Shown piece by piece: positions 1 to 6,818 of a stretch of 12,234 bases of DNA (positions are counted from its first letter, which is position 1; every line of letters starts with the position of its first letter). The stretch is from an uncultured Brevundimonas sp. GTDB taxonomy: Bacteria > Pseudomonadota > Alphaproteobacteria > Caulobacterales > Caulobacteraceae. Below the pieces are notes generated by a model, which had not been told where the DNA came from, did not search any database, and was given only the letters and a program-made list of their open reading frames with translations. Location of the stretch: positions 1 through 12,234 of the forward strand of contig CAMPGL010000051.1 in the NCBI GenBank assembly GCA_946885435.1, written 5' to 3'. A program made the translations under genes and the position numbers.

Positions 1-1
1 G

Positions 2-1180
2 ACCGGCACTGTCTACTCGCTGGGCGGCCGCGTCGACGTGGGTCGCGATCTCGGCGCCGATCCGAGCGCTCCGCTGGCTACCGGCGTCCAAGGCATCCTG
101 ACGGTCGAGCCGGGCGTGCGCATCTTCGGCTCCTCGGGCGCCGACTATATCGTGGTCAACCGCGGCTCGCAGATCTTCGCCGAGGGCACCTCCTCGAACC
201 CGATCATCTTCACCAGCCGTCAGAGCATCGAGGGGACGACCAACGAGAACTCGATCGGCCAATGGGGCGGTCTCGTCATCCTCGGCCGCGCGCCGACCGC
301 CGCCTGTCCGGCGGGCGTCACGCCCCCGAACATCAACTGCACGGCGCAGGTCGAAGGCACCAACGCCTTCTACGGCGGCAACACCTCGGCGGACAACTCG
401 GGCCGCCTGCGCTACGTTCGCGTGCAGCATTCAGGCTTCGAAATCGCGCCGGGCAATGAGCTGAACGGCATCACCCTGGCCGGCGTCGGCGCGGGCACGA
501 CGATCGAGTACGTGCAGGTGCACAACTCGTCCGACGACGGCATCGAGCCGTTCGGCGGCGCGGTGAACCTCCGCTACATCATCCTGACGGGCAACGACGA
601 CGACAGTTTCGACACCGACACGGGCTACCGCGGCCGGGTCCAGTTCATGATCGTTCGTCAGCGCGCGGCGGGCGGTGACCGCGGCTTCGAGTTCAGCTCG
701 GCCGGCAACCAGGCCCTGTTCACCCGTCCGACCATCTCCAACGCCACCATCATCGGCCGCGGCGCGGCCGGCGGCTCGGGCGGGGGCGACGGCGTCCTCC
801 TGAACAGCGGCAACGCGCTGCGCCTGTTCAACAGCGTGGTCACCGGCTTCACCGGGGCCTGCCTGGACATCGACGACCAGGCCACGGTCGACAACGGGCC
901 GACGTTCAACTCGGTCTATCTGAGCTGCGCGACGGCCTTCCGCGCCGACGGCAACCAGGACGCGGCCACGACCGGCATCTTCGGCGCCGGTTCGAACAAC
1001 GCCACCGGGACGTCCACGCTGAACGGCGTGGTCAACGGCGCCAACGAATCGGCGCGCCCGGTCACGGCGGTGGGCGACGCCTTCTTCACGGCGACGACCT
1101 ACATCGGCGCCGTCCGGGACGCCTCCGACACCTGGTACGCGGGCTGGTCGTGCGGAATCACCGCCGGTTCGACCTGCTGA
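2..1180 (+). CDS. Secreted right-handed beta-helix surface protein, 3' part only
   Basis: The reading frame is open to the left edge (first full codon at 2), so the start and any signal peptide or lipobox are outside; the GTG at 38 is an internal Val. The 392 visible residues are rich in Gly, Asn, Asp and Thr. They carry repeated short beta-strand rungs typical of parallel beta-helix proteins, such as GQWGGLVILG, LRYVRVQHSG, TIEYVQVHNSSDDGIEP and LRYIILTG. An acidic stretch NDDDSFDTDTGYRG (593-634) could bind calcium. The C-terminus is Trp/Cys-rich: WYAGWSCG is followed by a final Cys. No catalytic motif is recognisable. It lies 71 nt upstream of a TonB-dependent receptor and close to a T2SS operon, so an exported, surface-attached or released protein is likely. 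ElpS of Caulobacter, a phosphate-starvation lipoprotein encoded beside a T2SS, is a possible relative, but I could not test this. The fold call is fairly sure; the function is unknown. Confidence 0.8.
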   Translation, partial: TGTVYSLGGRVDVGRDLGADPSAPLATGVQGILTVEPGVRIFGSSGADYIVVNRGSQIFAEGTSSNPIIFTSRQSIEGTTNENSIGQWGGLVILGRAPTAACPAGVTPPNINCTAQVEGTNAFYGGNTSADNSGRLRYVRVQHSGFEIAPGNELNGITLAGVGAGTTIEYVQVHNSSDDGIEPFGGAVNLRYIILTGNDDDSFDTDTGYRGRVQFMIVRQRAAGGDRGFEFSSAGNQALFTRPTISNATIIGRGAAGGSGGGDGVLLNSGNALRLFNSVVTGFTGACLDIDDQATVDNGPTFNSVYLSCATAFRADGNQDAATTGIFGAGSNNATGTSTLNGVVNGANESARPVTAVGDAFFTATTYIGAVRDASDTWYAGWSCGITAGSTC

Positions 1181-1192
1181 CGAACGGACCGC

Positions 1193-1217
1193 GAGGCGGC
1201 GGCCGCGCCGCCGCCTC
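1193..1217 (+). terminator. Perfect 11-bp GC hairpin between the beta-helix gene and the receptor gene
   Basis: The arms GAGGCGGCGGC (1193-1203) and GCCGCCGCCTC (1207-1217) are exact reverse complements around a 3-nt loop CGC. The structure starts 12 nt after the upstream stop codon and ends 34 nt before the receptor ATG. It is followed by a C/T-rich stretch with only a TTT rather than a true U-tract. It could be a weak intrinsic terminator, an attenuator that lowers receptor expression relative to the upstream gene, or a 3'-end stabiliser. The hairpin is seen directly; its role is inferred. Confidence 0.5.
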
Positions 1218-1239
1218 CACTCCGTTTCCCGTTCCATTC

Positions 1240-1243
1240 GAGG
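1240..1243 (+). promoter_or_regulatory. Ribosome binding site for the receptor gene
   Basis: GAGG lies 8 nt before the ATG at 1252. This supports 1252 over the upstream in-frame GTG at 1150, which would overlap the previous gene and put 34 non-signal residues ahead of a clear signal peptide. Confidence 0.6.
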
Positions 1244-1251
1244 CGCTGACC

Positions 1252-3858
1252 ATGACAAAATTCCGCACGACCCTGAGTGGTCTGCTCCTGGCGACCACCG
1301 CGCTGGCCACGCCGGGCTTTGCGTTCGCTCAGGACGCCCTGCCGCCGCAGGAAGAAGAGACCACGGTCGACGAGATCGTCATCGTCGGCGAATTCATCCC
1401 GCAGCCCATGCGGGAAACGTCCGAGATCGCCGCCTTCCTCACTGATGAGGATTTGGCGCGCACCGGCGACAGCAACGCCGCCGACGCCCTGACCCGCGTC
1501 ACGGGCCTCTCGGTGGTCGAAGGCCGCTTCGTCTATGTGCGCGGCCTGGGCGAGCGCTACTCCTCGGCGCGGCTGAACGGGTCGCCCCTGCCCAGCCCCG
1601 AGCCGCTGCAGCGCGTCGTGCCGCTGGACCTGTTCCCGTCGAGCATCCTGCGCAGCGTCGCCGTCCAGAAGACCTATTCCGTCCAGTACCCCGGTGAGTT
1701 CGGCGGCGGCGTCATCGACCTGCGTACCCTGATCACGCCGGTCGAGCCGTTCCTGACCCTGTCGATCGGCACGGGCGGGGATACGGAGACGACCTTCCAG
1801 GAAGGCCTGATCTACTACGGCTCGCGCACCGACTTCACCGGCTTCGACGACGGCACCCGGGACATTCCGGGCGAGCTTCGCGACGCCATCGCCACCGGCA
1901 ACCGCGTCGTGGTCGGCGCGGACTTCACCGCCGACGACATCCAGCGCATCGGCTGGGACTTCGTGAACGCTCCGCTGAACCTGCTGCAACGGCAGGAGTA
2001 CATTCCGGCCGACTTCGAGTTCGACGTGTCCGGCGGGACGTCGTGGCAGACCAACTATGGCCAGGTCGGCCTGATCGGCGTGCTGGGCTACTCGAACACC
2101 TGGCAGACCCAGAACGGTGAGCAGGGCGAAGGCCGCATCGACGCCGGCTCCCTGGTCGCGACCGCCGATTACGATTTCTCGTCGACGAACAACAACGTCG
2201 GCTGGGACGGCCTGATGGGTCTCAGCCTCGAGACCGACAATCACGTCTTCCAGTGGACGAACCTGTACATCCGCCGGACGACCAAGGAGGCGCGGTCGCG
2301 CCAGGGCTTCGACTTCGACGCCCCGGGCACCGGCCAGGTCCGCGACGACTACACCGCCTGGTACGAGCGCCAGCTGTTCAACACCCAGCTGACCGGCGAA
2401 CACACCTTCGGCCCCTGGCAGTTCGACTGGCGCACCGCCTACGCGGAAACGTCGCGCGACGCGCCGTACGAGAAGGTGATCCGCTATTCGATCGATGCGA
2501 CGGGCGTCGCCTTCCACGAAGGGCAGCGCAACTCGACGTCCTTCAGCGAGCTGTCGGACAGCGTCGCCAGCGCCGGCTTCGATCTGTCGTACACCATGCC
2601 GCTGGCCGAGGAACGCGACGCGATCTTCTCGTTCGGCGCCGAGACCTATGACAACCAGCGGGACTCCACCCAGCGCGTCTTCAGCTTCCAGTTCAGCGGG
2701 ACGGACGACGACTTCCAGCGTCAGCGGGTCGACTACCTGTTCGCCGATTTCAACCAGGGGCCCGGACTGGTGCAACTGGTCGAGACGACGGGCGGCTCGG
2801 GCGCGGCGGCCTATGAGGCTTCGCTTCAGGTGAACGCCGCCTATGGCCAGGTCGACGTCGCCGTCATACCGCGGGTCCGCACCACCCTCGGCCTTCGTTA
2901 CGAAGAGGGCGAGCAGACCGTCCGGCCGTTCGACCTGTTCGGGGGCGCCCTGCCGTTCCCGACGGCGTCGATCGAGAACGAGTACTGGCTCCCCGCCGCG
3001 ACCATGACCTGGAACTTCGCGGAAGACTGGCAGCTGCGCCTGGGCGCCTCGCGCACCATCGGTCGGCCCCAGTTCCGCGAACTGGCCCCGCAACAGTACC
3101 TGGATCCGGACAGCGACCGCCTGTTCTTCGGCAACCCGTACCTGACGGACACCGAGCTGACCAACCTGGACGCCCGGCTGGAATACTATTTCGGCCGCGA
3201 CCAGTTCGTGACGGCCGGCGTCTTCTACAAGGACCTCGACAATCCGGTGGAGTCGGTCGTCAACGACGTCGGCAACCAGCTCCAGCAGACCTACATCAAC
3301 GCCCCGGCGGCGACGCTGTACGGTTTCGAGCTGGACGCCCGCCGCTGGTTTGACAGTCCCTTCCAGGGCGCCTTCTGGGACGCCAAGCGCTGGTTCTTCC
3401 AGGCGAACTACACCTACACCAACGCGGAGCTTCGCGTGGACTCCGGCGACATCGTCTTCCCGCTCTCCGGCGCGGGCGCTGGTCAGCCGGCCACCAACTT
3501 CTTCAACGACGGCGACCGGCTCCAGGGCCAGTCCGAACACCTGGCCAACTTCCAGTTCGGCTGGGAGGACGACATGGCCGACTCGCAGGCGACGCTGCTG
3601 CTGACCTACGTCAGCGAGCGCAGCTCGGCGCGCGGCCGACCGGGTGAGCCTGACATCGTCCAGGACCCGGGCGTGATCGTGGACTTCGTCTATCGTCGCG
3701 GTTTCGTGGTCGGCGAGCGCGACTTCCGCTTCGGCATGGAAGTCCGCAACCTGCTCGGCGAGGACTACGAGGAGTTCCAGGAGGAATCGGGCCGGGTGGA
3801 CATCCTCCGCTACGACCTGGGGACCAGCGTGTCCTTCACCCTTTCTGCGGACTTCTGA
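1252..3858 (+). CDS. TonB-dependent outer-membrane receptor
   Basis: This 868-residue protein is an energised outer-membrane importer driven by TonB-ExbB-ExbD. The first residues, MTKFRTTLSG followed by a hydrophobic core ending AFA, form a signal peptide with likely cleavage after residue 26. A TonB-box-like segment TVDEIVIVG follows at 38-46. The plug domain covers roughly 50-160 and contains the hallmark FVYVRGLGERYSS (93-105) and YPGEFGGGVIDLRT (146-159). The rest is a beta-barrel with many aromatic-ended strands, finishing in ...SFTLSADF with the C-terminal Phe expected for BAM recognition. There is no extra N-terminal signalling (STN) domain, so it is probably a plain transporter without transmembrane sigma signalling. 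The substrate cannot be read from the sequence. Its place between a beta-helix surface protein and the T2SS operon suggests uptake of something the neighbouring exported protein binds or frees, which is inference. The family call is very secure. Confidence 0.95.
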   Translation: MTKFRTTLSGLLLATTALATPGFAFAQDALPPQEEETTVDEIVIVGEFIPQPMRETSEIAAFLTDEDLARTGDSNAADALTRVTGLSVVEGRFVYVRGLGERYSSARLNGSPLPSPEPLQRVVPLDLFPSSILRSVAVQKTYSVQYPGEFGGGVIDLRTLITPVEPFLTLSIGTGGDTETTFQEGLIYYGSRTDFTGFDDGTRDIPGELRDAIATGNRVVVGADFTADDIQRIGWDFVNAPLNLLQRQEYIPADFEFDVSGGTSWQTNYGQVGLIGVLGYSNTWQTQNGEQGEGRIDAGSLVATADYDFSSTNNNVGWDGLMGLSLETDNHVFQWTNLYIRRTTKEARSRQGFDFDAPGTGQVRDDYTAWYERQLFNTQLTGEHTFGPWQFDWRTAYAETSRDAPYEKVIRYSIDATGVAFHEGQRNSTSFSELSDSVASAGFDLSYTMPLAEERDAIFSFGAETYDNQRDSTQRVFSFQFSGTDDDFQRQRVDYLFADFNQGPGLVQLVETTGGSGAAAYEASLQVNAAYGQVDVAVIPRVRTTLGLRYEEGEQTVRPFDLFGGALPFPTASIENEYWLPAATMTWNFAEDWQLRLGASRTIGRPQFRELAPQQYLDPDSDRLFFGNPYLTDTELTNLDARLEYYFGRDQFVTAGVFYKDLDNPVESVVNDVGNQLQQTYINAPAATLYGFELDARRWFDSPFQGAFWDAKRWFFQANYTYTNAELRVDSGDIVFPLSGAGAGQPATNFFNDGDRLQGQSEHLANFQFGWEDDMADSQATLLLTYVSERSSARGRPGEPDIVQDPGVIVDFVYRRGFVVGERDFRFGMEVRNLLGEDYEEFQEESGRVDILRYDLGTSVSFTLSADF

Positions 3859-3873
3859 GGCGAGTTCACAAGA

Positions 3874-3891
3874 CTGTCGCCGTCCCGTCTT
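3874..3891 (+). promoter_or_regulatory. Possible degenerate Pho box upstream of gspC
   Basis: CTGTCGC (3874-3880), a 4-nt spacer CGTC and CCGTCTT (3885-3891) form a direct repeat with the 11-nt period of PhoB sites (consensus CTGTCAT-N4-CTGTCAT). Each half matches 5 of 7 positions. The spacer is GC-rich, unlike the usual AT-rich one, and no clear -10 element follows, so a chance match is quite possible. The context gives it some prior: a T2SS beside a phosphate-starvation lipoprotein gene is known in Caulobacter. Confidence 0.25.
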
Positions 3892-3916
3892 GGAGTCGGG
3901 AAAGCAGGGCCGCCGC

Positions 3917-3932
3917 GCGGTTGTTAGACCGC
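3917..3932 (+). other. Small hairpin just before the gspC start
   Basis: GCGGT (3917-3921) and ACCGC (3928-3932) are perfect complements around a 6-nt loop TGTTAG. The stem ends 4 nt before the first possible gspC ATG (3937) and directly abuts the AGG at 3933-3935. It might tune translation initiation of the first gene of the operon. It is short enough to be coincidental. Confidence 0.25.
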
Positions 3933-3936
3933 AGGC

Positions 3937-4800
3937 ATGATCCGTATGTGGACCAACACCGCCCGGACGATCGACGTCCGGGCGGCCTTGCAAGGCCTGA
4001 GCCCAAAGGGTCTGCTCACGGCCGGCACGGTCGTGCTGACCGCGCTGCTGGCCGTCCAGACCGGACGGTTGATCTGGATCGTGGCCGTACCCCCCGGCGG
4101 AGTGGGCGTCGCCGCCGCTGCGGAAGCCTCGCCCGTGCGCGACGCGGACCTCTCGATCCTGTCGCGCTTCGACGCCTTCTATCTGGGCGAGCCGGCGGGG
4201 GAGCCGCTGGTCCAGACCTCCGCGCCCGAGACGACAGGCGGTAGTTTCCAGCTGTTCGGCGTGCGGGTGGCCGGCAACGGCGGCGGATCCGCCATCCTGG
4301 CCGGTCCCGACGGGCGGCAGCTTTCGGTGGCCGTCGGAGAAGAGGCCGCGCCGGGTGTCACGCTGATTTCCGTAGCGACCGATCACGCGGTGATCCGCCG
4401 TGGCGGCCAGGCTGAGCGGATCGAGTTCGCGCGCATAGCCTCGCCGCCGCCGCCCCCTCAGCCATCGCAGATCGCGCCCGCCGTTCCGCCCGCCAACGCG
4501 CCCACGCCCGCGGCGGCCGCGGTGGATCGCAGCAGCGTCGTCAGCGCGATCGGCCTGAGGCCGCGCCGCGTCGAGGGCCGGGTGCGCGGATTCGAGGTCA
4601 TCCCGCGTGGTTCAGCCTCGGCCCTGGCGCAGGCGGGTCTTCGCCCCGGAGACGTCATCCTGACCGTCAACGGACAGGAGGTCACCGTCGAGAACCAGAC
4701 CGAGATGCTCCAGGACCTGCGCAACGCCCCCCAGGCCGTCATCGCTTTCGAGCGCGAAGGCCAGCCCATGTCCGTCAGCCTGAGGACCTCCCAGCCGTGA
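3937..4800 (+). CDS. gspC: Type II secretion system protein GspC
   Basis: GspC is the inner-membrane clamp that links the cytoplasmic/inner-membrane platform to the secretin GspD and helps choose substrates. The 287-residue protein has a short cytoplasmic N-terminus, one membrane segment at about 27-50, a periplasmic homology region at about 102-165 (starting GSFQLFGVRVAG), a Pro/Ala-rich flexible linker at about 169-195, and a C-terminal PDZ domain at about 200-287 (GSASALAQAGLRPGDVILTV is the typical carboxylate-loop/strand region). This is the standard GspC layout and length, in the PDZ rather than the coiled-coil version. The start is uncertain. The ATG at 3937 has a CAGG only 1 nt upstream, whereas the in-frame ATG at 3946 has the same CAGG at 10 nt, so the protein may be 3 residues shorter. 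It is the first gene of the gsp operon, 78 nt after the receptor gene, and its stop overlaps the gspD start by 4 nt. Confidence 0.92.
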   Translation: MIRMWTNTARTIDVRAALQGLSPKGLLTAGTVVLTALLAVQTGRLIWIVAVPPGGVGVAAAAEASPVRDADLSILSRFDAFYLGEPAGEPLVQTSAPETTGGSFQLFGVRVAGNGGGSAILAGPDGRQLSVAVGEEAAPGVTLISVATDHAVIRRGGQAERIEFARIASPPPPPQPSQIAPAVPPANAPTPAAAAVDRSSVVSAIGLRPRRVEGRVRGFEVIPRGSASALAQAGLRPGDVILTVNGQEVTVENQTEMLQDLRNAPQAVIAFEREGQPMSVSLRTSQP

Positions 4801-6818
4801 CACGCCTGATCTCCGCCCTGCTGGTCGCGCTCGGGCTCGTGCTCGCCCCGCCGGCCATCGCCCAGCAGCAGACCCTGAACTACCAGAACGCCGACATCCG
4901 AGCGGTCGTGCAGGATGTGGCGCGGGTCACCGGCCGGACCTTCATCGTCGACCCGGGCGTCCAGGGGACGGTGACCGTGGTGTCGAACCAGCCCCTGTCG
5001 CGGACGGAGATGTTCGAGGTCTTCATCTCGACTCTGCGGGCCAACGGCCTGGTCGTGGCCCAGACGCCGTCGGGGGCGTACCGGATCTCGCCGGCCGAAG
5101 GCGCGTCCAGCTTGCCGGGCGCCTCCGGCGTCGTGACCGAGGTCTTCCGTCTACGGACGGTCGACGCCGTGGCCGCGGCGGAAGTGCTGAGGCCGCTGGT
5201 CTCGGCGGTCGGCCAGGTCCTGCCCAGTCCGAGCGGCAACACGCTCACGGTTGCGGACTACGCCGACAACCTGCGGCGCATCCGGGGCATCCTCGCCCAG
5301 ATCGACCAGGACCGGTCGAGCGTCCAGACGGTCAGCCTGACCAACACCTCGGCGGTCGAGATCGCCGATGTCCTGACCCGGGTCATGGGCCTGGCGACGG
5401 TGGAGCAGGGCGGCTCGGCTATCCTGTCGGTGACGCCGGTCGAATCCAGCAACTCCATCGTCCTGCGCGGCGACCCGGAGGTCATCTCGCGGGCCCTGTC
5501 CCTGATCGCCGACCTTGACGCCCGCGCGGGCGCGAGCGGCGACATCCGGGTCATCCACCTCCAGCACGCCAGCGCCGAACAGCTCCTGCCCGTGCTGCAA
5601 CAACTGGTCGGCCAGACGCCGGCGGTTCCCGCGGGCGAGGACGCAACCGCTTCCACCGCGGGCGCTCCGGCGGCCGGCGTGGGCGGCGGCAATGTCTCCA
5701 TCGCCCGCTATCCCGGCGCCAACGCCCTGATCATCGCCGCCAATCCCGAAACCCAGCGCACCCTCGCCGAGGTGATCCGCCAGCTCGACACCCGGCGCCA
5801 GCAGGTTCTGGTCGAGGCCATCGTGGTCGAGGTGTCGGACAACGCCGCCCAGCAGCTGGGGGTGCAGTTCCTGCTCGGCGGCGGCGAGGACGGCCAGATC
5901 CCGTTCATGGCCACCAACTATTCGAACTCGGCCCCCAACCTGCTGGCCATCACCGGCGCCCTGATCGCCGATGACGACCTGCCCGAGGACTCCGGCCTGC
6001 TGGAGAGTCTGCGCGAGGCGGCGATCAACTCGCTCACCGGCGCGACGGGCATCACCGCCGGGATCGGCGGGCAGAACGACAATGGCGCCCTGTTCGGCTT
6101 CATCCTGAACGCCATCCGCCGCGACACCGCCTCGAACCTGCTGTCGACCCCGTCGGTCATGACGCTCGACAACGAGGAGGCGACCTTCCTGGGCGGCCAG
6201 GAGGTCCCGGTCTCGACCGGGGAGGTGCTCGGCGACGCCAACAGCAATCCGTTCCGCACCATCGAGCGCCGCAACGTCGGGGTACAGCTGGACGTCACGC
6301 CGCAGATCAACGCGGGCGGCGGCATCACGCTTGCGCTGCGCGTGGAGGTCTCCTCCGTCGCCGGTCCGATCAGCGAAGACTACCAGGAGCTGATCTTCAA
6401 CAAGCGCGAGGTCACCACCACCGTGCTCGCCGACGATGGGGACATCGTCGTCCTGGGCGGGCTGCTGGACCAGAACGAGCGGGTCTCGGTGCAGGGCGTG
6501 CCCTATCTGCAGGACATCCCCGGCGTCGGCGCCCTGTTCCGCTCGCGCGGCCGCGAGGCGCAGCGCACCAATCTGATGATCTTCCTGAGGCCCACCATCA
6601 TCCGCTCGGCGGTCGACGCCCAGCGAGCCAGCGCCCGGCCGTTCGAGGCCCTGGTGGGCCAGCAGCGGCTGAACGATCCGAACGGCCGCAGCTCGCTCGA
6701 GGCCCTGGTGCGCGAATACATGCAGGACGAGCCGCCGAGCGCGGCGGGTGCGGCGGCGACCTTCCCTGAGACGCCCGTCGAGACCCGGCCGCTCGCGCCC
6801 GTCGGAGGCGCGGAGTGA
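4797..6818 (+). CDS. gspD: Type II secretion system secretin GspD
   Basis: GspD forms the multimeric outer-membrane channel through which folded periplasmic substrates leave. The 673-residue protein begins with a GTG inside the gspC stop (GTGA). GAGG lies about 11 nt upstream. A Sec signal peptide ends ...PPAIA at residue 22 with no lipobox Cys. N0 lies at about 25-95, N1 at 113-172, N2 at 175-241 and N3 at 248-332, the last with a low-complexity Ala/Gly loop at 275-298. The secretin core runs from about 335 to 602 and includes the gate region at 360-430 and the signature VPYLQDIPGVGALF (568-581). A tail of about 65 residues, polar and proline-rich at its end, follows; in other species such a tail can carry a pilotin-binding S-domain, but I see no recognisable one. 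Length and domain order are normal for GspD, and the next gene overlaps it by 4 nt. The identification is secure. Confidence 0.97.
   Translation: MTRLISALLVALGLVLAPPAIAQQQTLNYQNADIRAVVQDVARVTGRTFIVDPGVQGTVTVVSNQPLSRTEMFEVFISTLRANGLVVAQTPSGAYRISPAEGASSLPGASGVVTEVFRLRTVDAVAAAEVLRPLVSAVGQVLPSPSGNTLTVADYADNLRRIRGILAQIDQDRSSVQTVSLTNTSAVEIADVLTRVMGLATVEQGGSAILSVTPVESSNSIVLRGDPEVISRALSLIADLDARAGASGDIRVIHLQHASAEQLLPVLQQLVGQTPAVPAGEDATASTAGAPAAGVGGGNVSIARYPGANALIIAANPETQRTLAEVIRQLDTRRQQVLVEAIVVEVSDNAAQQLGVQFLLGGGEDGQIPFMATNYSNSAPNLLAITGALIADDDLPEDSGLLESLREAAINSLTGATGITAGIGGQNDNGALFGFILNAIRRDTASNLLSTPSVMTLDNEEATFLGGQEVPVSTGEVLGDANSNPFRTIERRNVGVQLDVTPQINAGGGITLALRVEVSSVAGPISEDYQELIFNKREVTTTVLADDGDIVVLGGLLDQNERVSVQGVPYLQDIPGVGALFRSRGREAQRTNLMIFLRPTIIRSAVDAQRASARPFEALVGQQRLNDPNGRSSLEALVREYMQDEPPSAAGAAATFPETPVETRPLAPVGGAE
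6804..6808 (+). promoter_or_regulatory. Strong ribosome binding site for gspE
   Basis: GGAGG lies 6 nt before the GTG at 6815. It fixes the gspE start inside the gspD stop codon. Confidence 0.7.

Noticed and set aside
1150..1251. N-terminal extension of the receptor gene from the GTG at 1150.
   Set aside because: It overlaps the 3' end of the upstream gene and crosses the hairpin. It would also bury a clear signal peptide that starts at the ATG at 1252 with a good GAGG.
3883..3901. TCCCG/CGGGA inverted repeat after the receptor gene as a terminator.
   Set aside because: Only 5 bp of stem with a 9-nt loop and no T-tract; too weak to call.
3890..3930. Possible sigma-73 promoter with TTGGAG and GTTAGACC before gspC.
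   Set aside because: The spacing between the two elements is about 27 nt, far from the usual, and both elements are imperfect.
1099..4386. Very long open frame (about 1095 codons) on the - strand opposite the receptor gene and gspC.
   Set aside because: It is a GC-bias shadow. The translation is low-complexity, rich in Val/Gly/Ala/Arg/Asp, with no family motif, and it runs across two well-identified genes and an intergenic gap.
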